Origin: Oryzobacter faecalis
GTDB taxonomy: Bacteria > Actinomycetota > Actinomycetes > Actinomycetales > Dermatophilaceae
NCBI RefSeq assembly: GCF_046764005.1
Contig: NZ_JBKOFW010000006.1
Span: forward strand, 186,001 to 250,000
Reading direction: 5' to 3'
Length of the DNA stretch: 64,000 bases
Shown: piece by piece, positions 6,908 to 13,636 of the stretch
How positions within the stretch are numbered: position 1 is the stretch's first letter
How the letters are laid out: the number at the start of each line of letters is the position of its first letter
Notes under the pieces: generated by a model
Database searches by the model: none
Seen by the model: the letters and a program-made list of their open reading frames with translations, nothing else
Told to the model about the DNA's origin: nothing
Made by a program: the position numbers and the translations under genes

Positions 6908-7182
6908 GACGACCACTCCTCGGACCCGTCGCGAGGGACGGGCGTCCACTCGCGGATCTCGGTGGAGAAGATGCTCGCGGGCCCGCGTCCTCGCGAGTCG
7001 AGGTCGCCGGCGGCCCGCTGGGCGGCGGGGAGGGTGAACCTCACGACCGTGACGGTCTCTCGGCCTCCGCGGACGGGGCGGGTCCCGCGCACCACGTAGA
7101 TGACGGTGGCCCTCGGTAGAATCGCCGTAGTCGTCGTGGAAGAGGACTCGGGAGCCGCCTTCGGGCGGCTTCTGTCATTCAT
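6904..7182 (-). CDS. Small phage-type protein of unknown function
   Basis: A 92-residue protein whose ATG 7182 overlaps the preceding stop (ATGA). The first 22 residues are Ser/Thr/Pro-rich, followed by a beta-rich part (ATVIYVVRGTRPVRGG, ETVTVVRFTLP). It ends in acidic and aromatic residues. No family recognised. Codons 5-10 coincide with a 7-bp GC hairpin (7153-7170) that could affect translation. An internal start at the Val preceding IYVVRG cannot be ruled out. Its place in the early operon would suit a regulator or recombination directionality factor, but no motif supports either. Confidence 0.5.
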   Translation of the reverse strand: MNDRSRPKAAPESSSTTTTAILPRATVIYVVRGTRPVRGGRETVTVVRFTLPAAQRAAGDLDSRGRGPASIFSTEIREWTPVPRDGSEEWSS

Positions 7183-7418
7183 GCCGACCTGCTCGCCGGC
7201 GGCTTGCTGCCGCGCAGGATCCGGGCGAGCTCGGCCCGCTGGGCGCCCGTGAGGGGCGGGGCCTCGTCGACGACTCGCTTGACGTAGTCCGCGAGGTTCG
7301 CGAGCTTGACCTCCCGTTCGAGCTCCGTGTGGTCCTCGTCGGGGCGGTATCGCCGGGCTGCGCCTAGCTTCCCGTTAAGGACGAAGGCCGGGTTCTTGCA
7401 GTCATCGGGCCGCGGCAT
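7179..7418 (-). CDS. Small conserved phage-type protein
   Basis: A 79-residue, highly charged protein, first gene of the overlapping operon that runs to the small terminase. ATG 7418 is preceded by GAGGAGG at good spacing, the strongest ribosome-binding site in the element. The N-terminal part (PDDCKNPAFVLNGKLGAARR) is followed by an amphipathic helix and an end resembling PPLTGAQRAELARILRG. That end is common in small proteins of actinobacterial mobile elements and may be a DNA-binding or protein-binding helix pair. It is a candidate for the integrase directionality factor by position only. Confidence 0.6.
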   Translation of the reverse strand: MPRPDDCKNPAFVLNGKLGAARRYRPDEDHTELEREVKLANLADYVKRVVDEAPPLTGAQRAELARILRGSKPPASRSA

Positions 7419-7662
7419 GGTGCCTCCTCGTGTGCCTGCCCGGCCTTTGTTTCGGCTTGGTCCCTCTGGACCTGTCTACGGCCTCGACTCTATGGAGGCG
7501 GGCCGACGGGGTGAGCGACGCGCGGCGAGCCCGAACCGTTGCGAGAGAGGCACTTTCGCGATCCGCGCCGGTCGAGGGCGCACGATTCGAGCGTGAAAAC
7601 TAGTGTGACTCGTGGGGGTGAGCGTCTTCAGTACGCGCGTAGAGGTCCACTCGCCTGATTCC
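7419..7662 (-). promoter_or_regulatory. Gap upstream of the element's early operon, likely promoter/operator region
   Basis: The 244 bp between the integrase stop and the start of the small-gene operon hold no convincing gene. They contain a short palindrome GGTCC-CTCT-GGACC (7459-7472) and an AT-richer stretch around AAAACTAGTG (near 7595-7605) in otherwise GC-rich DNA. It is the only long non-coding stretch ahead of the operon, so a promoter and perhaps a repressor site are expected. No clear -35/-10 pair can be named. Confidence 0.4.
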
Positions 7663-9165
7663 TCAGACGGCGGCCCTCCCCCACGCGAACCTCACCGATG
7701 CCGGGTCGAAGCCGGGCCCCCGCCGAGCCCGGTCGATGACCACCCGGACGCGGAGGACCTCTAGGACGGCCCGCTGTTGCGTGACGCTCATCCGGTCCCA
7801 CGCCGCCTCCGCGGCCGGCCCGACGAGCTCGGTGAGCACCGCTAGGTCCCGAGAGCCGATCGCCCGGTCCCGCTCGGCCGTAGCGGCCTCGATCTCCGGG
7901 CGGAGCTCGGCCGTGATCGCCTCTAGGGTTCCCTGCGTGATCGCCCCCCGAGCGAACATCACGCCGGCCGCCGAGAGTCGCGCCTGGTACTCCCGGACCC
8001 GCTCGTCAGCTGCCCTCGCGGCGTCCTCGTCGCCCATCAGCCAGTCGAGGGCGTCGGGGCGGGAGAGCCGCTCTAGGACGACGGCCCGGACGAGCTCGTC
8101 GACTCGCTGCTGGTTCCGGCCGACGCACTCCTTCGACTCGCAGAGGTAGAGCACCTGCGTCGTGTGCGTCGCGTGTCGCCGGCCCTTCCGGACGACCCGG
8201 AGCCTTCCGCCGCAGACCCCGCACTCCCCGACCCCCCAGGTGAGTAGGTGACGGCGGGCTCCGGGTCGGGCGACGCCGTTCGTCCGGCGCTCGGGAGCGG
8301 TGAGGATCTTCCGGGCGGCCTCCCACGCCGGCTTCTCGACGAGGGCGGGCCACGTTCCGTCGACGACGCGCTCGTCCGGGGCCCCCTTATGGTGGACGCG
8401 GAGGCCAACGTTCGAGTGCCGGATCGCGAGCTTCTTGACGGAGGTCTTCCCCCAGAGGCCCGAGGGTTCGCGGCGGCCCTTCGAGAGCCGGCGGGCCCGC
8501 TCCTCCTCGTCGAGGCGGGCCCACATCGCGGCCTCCGGGGAGGGGATCTCCCGGTCGTTAAGGTCCGCGGTGACCGCCTTGAGGGCCTCCCTGTTCGCGA
8601 GCCGCTCGACGACCTCGCGGACGACGGCCGCCTCGACCGGCTCGACCTGCCACCGGCCGTCGACCTTGACCCACCCGTAGCCGAGGCCGCCGTTCGGTTC
8701 GCCCGCGCGGGCTCGACGTTCGGCCGCCGCGGTCACGCGCTCGGACTTGATCTCGGACTCCATCGTGTCCTGCTCGCCCATGATCCCGGCCATCCCGCGG
8801 CCCTGCGCGGTCGAGAGGTCGAGGTCAAGGCCCTGCACGCTAGTGACGCTCACCCGTTGCCGGCCGAAGAGGCCGATCGCCGCGGCCCGCTCCTCCCGGT
8901 TACGCCAGAGCCGGGAGGACTGCCAGACGACCACCCGGTCGACGGCCCCGTCCCGCACGAGGTCGAGGACGCGCTCGTAGCCGGGCCGGACCTTCCCGGC
9001 CAGCGCCGAGATGTCGTTGTCCGAGACCTCCTCGACGACGACGAGGCCGCGGAGCTCGGCGAGGGTCCGGCAGTTCCGGAGTTGGTCCTCGACGCCGAGC
9101 CGCTTCCCGCTCGTGTCCTCGCTGATCCGCGCGTAGATGACGGCCCGGTCGCTCTTGTCGTTCAT
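7663..9165 (-). CDS. int: Large serine integrase
   Basis: A 500-residue large serine recombinase that inserts the element by site-specific recombination between attP and attB. The N-terminal catalytic domain begins DRAVIYARISED, with nucleophile Ser15; the conserved Arg-containing segment VWQSSRLWRNREERAA is near residue 80. The recombinase domain follows (LGYGWVKVDGRW to about residue 300). The zinc ribbon is CGVCGGRLRVV...LYLCESKEC, and next comes a coiled-coil segment rich in Ala/Glu/Arg. The gene starts only 20 bp inside the right attachment core, the normal position of phage integrases. It is transcribed towards the element interior. The length matches the family. The target in an MBL-hydrolase gene is read directly from the flanking sequence. 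Confidence 0.95.
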   Translation of the reverse strand: MNDKSDRAVIYARISEDTSGKRLGVEDQLRNCRTLAELRGLVVVEEVSDNDISALAGKVRPGYERVLDLVRDGAVDRVVVWQSSRLWRNREERAAAIGLFGRQRVSVTSVQGLDLDLSTAQGRGMAGIMGEQDTMESEIKSERVTAAAERRARAGEPNGGLGYGWVKVDGRWQVEPVEAAVVREVVERLANREALKAVTADLNDREIPSPEAAMWARLDEEERARRLSKGRREPSGLWGKTSVKKLAIRHSNVGLRVHHKGAPDERVVDGTWPALVEKPAWEAARKILTAPERRTNGVARPGARRHLLTWGVGECGVCGGRLRVVRKGRRHATHTTQVLYLCESKECVGRNQQRVDELVRAVVLERLSRPDALDWLMGDEDAARAADERVREYQARLSAAGVMFARGAITQGTLEAITAELRPEIEAATAERDRAIGSRDLAVLTELVGPAAEAAWDRMSVTQQRAVLEVLRVRVVIDRARRGPGFDPASVRFAWGRAAV

Positions 9166-9184
9166 ATTCCCACTTTAGCCCCTC

Positions 9185-9197
9185 CCCTCTTCCCCGG
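9185..9197. other. attR core of the integrated element
   Basis: Second copy of CCCTCTTCCCCGG. To its right the sequence continues with the original host hydrolase 3' end (FPGGVGNTRR...). To its left, 20 bp away, is the integrase start. Together with 383-395 it defines the insertion; the reconstructed attB would read in frame TGDALFPGGVGN. Confidence 0.8.
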
Positions 9198-9375
9198 TGG
9201 GGTCGGCAACACCAGGCGCCCCGAGCAGGACTTCGACGCGCTGTACCGCGACGTCACCGAGCGGATCTTCGCCACGCACGACGACGCCACGTGGTTCTAC
9301 CCCGGCCACGGCGACGACTCGACCCTCGGCGCCGAGCGCCCGCACCTCGAGGAGTGGCGCGCCCGGGGCTGGTGA
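9187..9375 (+). pseudogene. Displaced original 3' end of the MBL-fold hydrolase gene
   Basis: An in-frame coding remnant of 62 residues, LFPGGVGNTRR...ERIFATHDDATWFYPGHGDD...EEWRARGW, without start codon or promoter. It continues exactly the frame interrupted at 395 and would complete the uninterrupted host enzyme. It closely resembles the substitute end at about 397-567: DTWFYPGHGDDSTLGAERP is shared at protein level. It should become functional again only when the element excises. The long frame reading through from 8248 is antisense to the integrase and is not a gene. Confidence 0.85.
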
Positions 9376-9387
9376 CCCGCGGCGTCC

Positions 9388-10587
9388 TCAGCCGCGCAGC
9401 CGGACGATGGTGCGCACGACCGCCTGCGCGTCGTCGCCCACGCCCCACAGCAGGGACGAGCGGCGGTTGCGCAGGAAGTGCACGCCGCAGAAGAACAGCC
9501 CGGGCACCGCGGTCGACAGGTCGTCGTGGGTCAAGGGGAAGCCGGCGGCGTCGAAGACGGGGAACCGCACCCAGCGGGCGTGGTCCGGCCGGAAGCCGCT
9601 CGTGACGAGGACGGCGGCGAGGTCGGCCAGGCGCAGGCTGCGCGGCGGGTCGGCGACGAACCGGGCGGGCACCGGGACCGTGGGCGCCTCCGGCCCGAGC
9701 CGGTCGTGGAGGAGGCGGCCCATGTCCGCGAGCCGGGCGTCGCCGAAGGCCACCGAGTCGGCGAGGTCGTCCGCGAAGGTCACGACGCCGTCGGCCACCC
9801 CGGCGACGTGACCGGTGAGGCCGACGCCGAGGTCCTGCAGGACGCGGTAGTGCAGGTCGTGGCCGCCCCCGGCGCCGGTGGCCTGCACGTTGCCCCACAG
9901 CCGGGCTGCGGGCGTGGGCAGGGCGGAGAGTGGCTGGTCGAAGAAGCCGGCCCGCTCGAGCCACGTGACGACGTCGACGCCCTCCAGCCGGCGCGGTGCC
10001 CACGGCGCCCGCCCGCAGGCCAGCACGACATCGCGTCCGGCGAGGTGCAGCTCCTCGGCGAGCTGGACACCCGACTGACCGGACCCGACGACGAGGACCC
10101 GTCCCTCCGGGAGGTCGTCCGGACGGCGGTAGCCGGTGACGTCGAGGACGGGCGGACCGTGCGTCAGGGCGGCGAGGACGTCGGGGTGGTGCGGGCGCGG
10201 GAAGGCCCCCGTGCAGACCACCACCGTGTCCGCGGCGAGCTCTCCCTCGCTCGTCACGAGCCGCAGCCGGCTCGTGGTGCCGCGGGCCAGCGCGACGACG
10301 TCGACGCCCTCGCGGACCGTCCCGGCGTGCTGCTGGGCGTAGGCCTCGAGGTGGGCGACGAGCGCGTCACGGCCGACGTGGCCCTCCGGGTCCGGTCCGT
10401 CGTACGGGCTGCCCGGCAGGCGCATCGTCCAGTTGGGGGTCACGAGCGTGAAGGAGTCCCACCGGGTCCGCCACGAGTGGGCGACCCTCTCCCGCTCGAG
10501 CACGACGTGGTCGATCCCGGCCTGACCGAGCTCCCGGCTCACGGCCAGCCCGGCCGGGCCCGCTCCGACGACCACCGTTCCCGCCAT
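9388..10587 (-). CDS. Flavin-dependent monooxygenase-like FAD/NAD(P)-binding oxidoreductase
   Basis: A 399-residue flavoprotein. The FAD-binding Rossmann motif is VVVGAGPAGLAVSRELG at residues 4-20. A second nucleotide-binding motif, VLVVGSGQSGVQLAEEL, lies around residue 165 and would bind NADPH. The WRTRWDSFTLVTPNW segment and the C-terminal GLFFCGVHFLRNRRSSLLWG are typical of the group of flavin monooxygenases annotated as YUCCA/FMO-like or putative oxidoreductases. It is cytosolic; the substrate is unknown. ATG 10587 gives the expected N-terminus directly before the FAD motif. It is convergent with the hydrolase remnant and lies downstream of the GNAT gene on the same strand, 89 bp away. 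Confidence 0.85.
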   Translation of the reverse strand: MAGTVVVGAGPAGLAVSRELGQAGIDHVVLERERVAHSWRTRWDSFTLVTPNWTMRLPGSPYDGPDPEGHVGRDALVAHLEAYAQQHAGTVREGVDVVALARGTTSRLRLVTSEGELAADTVVVCTGAFPRPHHPDVLAALTHGPPVLDVTGYRRPDDLPEGRVLVVGSGQSGVQLAEELHLAGRDVVLACGRAPWAPRRLEGVDVVTWLERAGFFDQPLSALPTPAARLWGNVQATGAGGGHDLHYRVLQDLGVGLTGHVAGVADGVVTFADDLADSVAFGDARLADMGRLLHDRLGPEAPTVPVPARFVADPPRSLRLADLAAVLVTSGFRPDHARWVRFPVFDAAGFPLTHDDLSTAVPGLFFCGVHFLRNRRSSLLWGVGDDAQAVVRTIVRLRG

Positions 10588-10676
10588 GGCGCGTCTCCTG
10601 CCTCCACCCACGACGGTCGTCCTCGGGGCGCGTCCGCGCAATGGCCCGGTCGAGCCCTCCGCGGCACCCGACCGGG

Positions 10677-11456
10677 TCACGCCCCGGGGTAGTGGCCCCG
10701 CCAGGTCTCGGCGGTGCGGAACCCCATCCGCTCGTACACGGGGTAGCCCATGGCGCTCGCCTGGAGGTAGGCGGTGTGCGCGCCCGCCGCGACACCGGCC
10801 GCCACGGTCTGCGCCGTCACGGCACGGCCGTACCCGCGGCGACGGTGCGCCTCCGGCGTCGCGATGTTGAAGACCCCGACGTGGCCGGCGCGGACGGCGC
10901 CGAACCCCACGGTGACCGCCGCTGCGTCGACCCGGCCGATCCACCCGGTGTTGCCCGGGATCCGCAGCACCTCGGCCGCCATGAGCGGCCCCAGGACCTC
11001 GACCGGTCCGCCGAACCCGTCAGCGAAGACGAGCTGTCCGGTCGCCACGTCCTGTGGGTCGTCGGGGTCGATCGGCTCGATGACGGGCGTGGCCGGCACC
11101 GTGACCGATGCGGGGTCCTCGTGGAGCATCAGGGGCTCCCGGTCGACGTCGGTGAGCCCGTGCCGGGCCGCCAGGTCCCCCACCCAGTCGGGCGCGGTCG
11201 GTCGCGCGAGGATGCAGCGTGGGGTCCCCGCGTCGGCGAGGTCGGCCAGCCACGCCGCTGCCCGCTGCTCGTCGGCCGACGGTCCGAGGACGCACAGCCC
11301 GTTGAACCGTGGCGCCCGGAGCCCGGTCGAGTACCGGACGAGGTCGCGGCCGTCCTCCCACCGCCCGTGCGGGATGACGGAGAACAGCTCGCGCATCGAC
11401 CCCATGTAGGCGTCGACGGCGGCCTCGGTGCGCGCCTGCGTGGTGTCGATGGTCAC
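10677..11456 (-). CDS. GNAT-family N-acetyltransferase
   Basis: A 259-residue protein with a C-terminal GNAT domain. The acetyl-CoA-binding motif is seen as IATPEAHRRRGYGRAV, followed by AYLQASAMGYPVYERMGFR, the typical last strand-helix of the fold. The N-terminal half is a degenerate GNAT-like or substrate-recognition region. GTG 11456 is chosen because a GGAGG-containing stretch lies just upstream and the frame further upstream is Arg-rich shadow sequence. The substrate cannot be inferred. It is followed on the same strand by the flavoprotein gene, possibly as one transcript. Confidence 0.8.
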   Translation of the reverse strand: MTIDTTQARTEAAVDAYMGSMRELFSVIPHGRWEDGRDLVRYSTGLRAPRFNGLCVLGPSADEQRAAAWLADLADAGTPRCILARPTAPDWVGDLAARHGLTDVDREPLMLHEDPASVTVPATPVIEPIDPDDPQDVATGQLVFADGFGGPVEVLGPLMAAEVLRIPGNTGWIGRVDAAAVTVGFGAVRAGHVGVFNIATPEAHRRRGYGRAVTAQTVAAGVAAGAHTAYLQASAMGYPVYERMGFRTAETWRGHYPGA

Positions 11457-11601
11457 GGCGCTCCGCCTCCGTCCGTCGTCGCCGCAGGTCGGACGGTGTG
11501 ACGCTAGCGGCGACCGGCCCTGCCCGCCATGGCCCGACCGGGCCACCTCCCCTGGTTCGGCCCGGCCGCGGACCCGGCGCGGGGACGTCGGTGCGGCTGG
11601 C

Positions 11602-11607
11602 TAGCCT
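11602..11607 (+). promoter_or_regulatory. -10 box of a leaderless transcript
   Basis: TAGCCT followed by six bases and the GTG at 11614, so transcription should begin at the start codon of the EamA gene. Confidence 0.55.
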
Positions 11608-11613
11608 GACCCG

Positions 11614-12489
11614 GTGACGAACGCCGCCGACAGGGTCCCCGCGCCCGTGCTCGTCCTCGCCGGGATCGTGTCGGTCCAGTTCGGCGGGGCGCTCGCGGCG
11701 ACCCTCGTCCCCGAGATCGGTGCCGGCGGCTCGGTCGTCATGCGCCTGCTCTTCGCGACCGCGCTGCTCCTCGCGTTCGTCCGGCCCCGGTGGCGCGGGC
11801 ACTCCCGCAGGGCGTGGCTCACGGTCCTCGCCTTCGGCGTCGCCCTCGGCCTGATGAACTACACCTTCTACGGCTCGCTCGCGCACCTGCCGATCGGCGT
11901 CGCGGTGACGATCGAGTTCATCGGCCCGCTGGCGCTCGCGGCCGCGCTGTCCCGCCGCGTCCTCGACGGTGTCGCCGTCCTGGCGGCGGCCGGTGGTGTC
12001 GTCCTCATCTCGGAGGCCGTCCACGTCCCCGTCGCCGACCTGCCGTGGACGGGCATCGCCCTGGCGCTCGCGGCGGGCGTCTTCTGGGCGGCCTACATCG
12101 TCCTGTCCGGGCGCACCGGGGCCGAGTTCCCGCAGCTCGAGGGACTGGCCCTCGCCATGGTCGTCGCCACCCTCGTGACCCTGCCGCTCGGCATCGGCAG
12201 CGTGCCCCAGTGGACCGGTGAGACCCTGCTCAAGGGACTCGGCATCGCCGTGCTGTCCTCGGTGCTGCCCTACTCGCTCGAGCTGCTGGCGCTGCGCCGG
12301 CTCAGTGCCAAGGTGTTCGGCATCCTGCTCAGCCTCGAGCCCGCGTGCGCCGCGCTCGCGGGGCTCGTCGTCCTCGGCCAGGTGCTCGGCGGGAGCCAGC
12401 TCGCCGGCATGGCGCTCGTCGTGGGCGCGTCGGCCCTCGTGCTCGGCCTCGGGGCCCGCAAGGACCCGGCCGAGGCCGCGTCGACCTGA
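11614..12489 (+). CDS. EamA/RhtA-like small-molecule exporter
   Basis: A 291-residue integral membrane protein of the drug/metabolite transporter superfamily with ten predicted membrane helices in two EamA repeats (about residues 10-140 and 148-280). Segments such as LMNYTFYGSLAHLPIGVAVT and VLPYSLELLALRRLSAKVFG fit the RhtA threonine/homoserine exporter branch. The likely role is efflux of amino acids or similar metabolites across the cytoplasmic membrane; the substrate is not determined. The GTG start is supported by a TAGCCT box six bases upstream (leaderless). It is convergent with the TerC-type gene, with a hairpin in the 24-bp gap. Confidence 0.85.
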   Translation: MTNAADRVPAPVLVLAGIVSVQFGGALAATLVPEIGAGGSVVMRLLFATALLLAFVRPRWRGHSRRAWLTVLAFGVALGLMNYTFYGSLAHLPIGVAVTIEFIGPLALAAALSRRVLDGVAVLAAAGGVVLISEAVHVPVADLPWTGIALALAAGVFWAAYIVLSGRTGAEFPQLEGLALAMVVATLVTLPLGIGSVPQWTGETLLKGLGIAVLSSVLPYSLELLALRRLSAKVFGILLSLEPACAALAGLVVLGQVLGGSQLAGMALVVGASALVLGLGARKDPAEAAST

Positions 12490-12492
12490 CCC

Positions 12493-12511
12493 CCGTCGGG
12501 TGACCCGGCGG
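12493..12511. terminator. Hairpin between convergent EamA and TerC genes
   Basis: CCGTCGGG (12493-12500) pairs with CCCGGCGG (12504-12511) with one G-T pair and a three-base loop. It lies in the short gap between two converging genes, fitting a bidirectional terminator. Confidence 0.5.
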
Positions 12512-12513
12512 CC

Positions 12514-13566
12514 TCAGCCCGCGTGGCCGTCGCCACCCGGGCCGGGGATGTGCTTGACGGCCTCGGGGTCGCGCTTGGTCTTGACGAGCGAGGCCACGGT
12601 CGTGACACCGAGGATCACGACGATCGCGCCGAGCGAGACCGCGATCGGGATGTCGGGGACCGGAACCTTGTCGCCGCCGTTGATGAACGGCAGCTCGTTC
12701 TCGTGGAGCGCGTGGAGGAGCAGCTTGACCCCGATGAAGGCGAGCAGGACGGCCAGGCCCAGGCTCAGGTAGACGAGCTTCTGGAGCAGGCCGCCGAGGA
12801 GGAAGTACAGCTGCCGCAGGCCCATGAGGGCGAACAGGTTCGCGACGAGGACGATGTAGGGCTCGCGGGTGAGGCCGTAGATCGCCGGGATCGAGTCGAG
12901 GGCGAAGAGCAGGTCGGTGGTGCCGAGCGCGAGGATGACGAAGAACAGCGGGGTCGCGAGCCGCTTACCGTTCTCGCGCGTGAAGAGCTTGGTGCCGACG
13001 AACTCCTTCGTCGCCGGGAAGCGCGCCTCCATGGCCCGCATGAAGGCGTTCTCCTCGTACTCGTCGTCGTCGCTCTCCCCCTCTCGGGCGAGCTTGACGG
13101 CGGTGTAGATGAGGAAGGCGCCGAAGATGTAGAAGACCCAGCTGAAGTTGTTGATCGCCGCGGCGCCGAGCCAGATGAACAGGCCGCGCAGCACGATGGC
13201 GATGATGATGCCGACCATGAGGGCGAACTGCTGGAGCTTCTCGGGAACGGCGAACTTGGCCATGATCAGCAGGAAGATGAAGAGGTTGTCGACCGAGAGC
13301 GAGTACTCGGTGAGCCATCCCGCGAAGTACTCGCCGGCCAGCTGACCGCCCGCGAAGGCCCACATCCCCAGGCCGAAGAGGATGGCCGCGCCGACGTAGA
13401 CCCCGAGCGCGAGGCCGGTCTCCTTGTTCGACGGGCGGTGCGGGTTGCGAGCGATCCACACGACGTCGAAGGCGAGGACGGCGATGGCGACGCCGATCGT
13501 CACCCACCACACCCAGAGCGGCAGGTCGAGCGAGGGCGTCGCGGCAGGGAGCATGGTCGGAATCAC
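12514..13566 (-). CDS. TerC/Alx-family integral membrane protein
   Basis: A 350-residue TerC-family membrane protein, a family linked to tellurite resistance and to manganese or other metal efflux. Nine or so membrane helices are visible. The conserved acidic motifs typical of the family are EYSLSVDNLFIFLLIM near residue 90 and TTDLLFALDSIPAIYGLT near 210; the Asp residues in them are the presumed metal ligands. A cytoplasmic charged loop (EGESDDDEYEEN) separates the halves. GTG 13566 is preceded by TAGGCT with a six-base gap, indicating a leaderless message; an ATG four codons later is an alternative. The gene stands alone on its transcript. No manganese riboswitch is seen. Confidence 0.88.
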   Translation of the reverse strand: MIPTMLPAATPSLDLPLWVWWVTIGVAIAVLAFDVVWIARNPHRPSNKETGLALGVYVGAAILFGLGMWAFAGGQLAGEYFAGWLTEYSLSVDNLFIFLLIMAKFAVPEKLQQFALMVGIIIAIVLRGLFIWLGAAAINNFSWVFYIFGAFLIYTAVKLAREGESDDDEYEENAFMRAMEARFPATKEFVGTKLFTRENGKRLATPLFFVILALGTTDLLFALDSIPAIYGLTREPYIVLVANLFALMGLRQLYFLLGGLLQKLVYLSLGLAVLLAFIGVKLLLHALHENELPFINGGDKVPVPDIPIAVSLGAIVVILGVTTVASLVKTKRDPEAVKHIPGPGGDGHAG

Positions 13567-13572
13567 CGCGCC

Positions 13573-13578
13573 AGCCTA
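13573..13578 (-). promoter_or_regulatory. -10 box of a leaderless transcript (TerC gene)
   Basis: On the minus strand TAGGCT is followed by six bases and the GTG at 13566. Confidence 0.55.
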
Positions 13579-13636
13579 CTTGCGCCCCGGAACGGTCAGC
13601 CCGCGGTCCACCCCGTGGGCCGGGCGGGGCACTGCC

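Larger units (their letters stand above)
383..9197. mobile_element. phiRv1-like phage-satellite-type integrative element (about 8.8 kb)
   Basis: The element is bounded by the 13-bp identity CCCTCTTCCCCGG at 383-395 and 9185-9197, a period of 8802 bp. It carries a large serine integrase next to its right end, a replication-type ATPase, a P27-like small terminase, an HK97-type capsid protein and several small phage-type genes, all on the minus strand, plus cargo genes. No large terminase, portal, prohead protease, tail or lysis genes are present, so it cannot form particles alone. The layout matches the known phiRv1/phiRv2 elements of Mycobacterium, which are also about 10 kb. That it is a helper-dependent satellite is inferred from gene content. 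Confidence 0.85.

Noticed and set aside
7153..7170. Intrinsic terminator in the early operon
   Set aside because: The hairpin lies inside coding sequence with overlapping genes on both sides and no T-run.
8248..9375. Plus-strand frame through the integrase region ending in the hydrolase tail
   Set aside because: Most of it is antisense to the integrase. Only the last 62 residues belong to the displaced hydrolase end.
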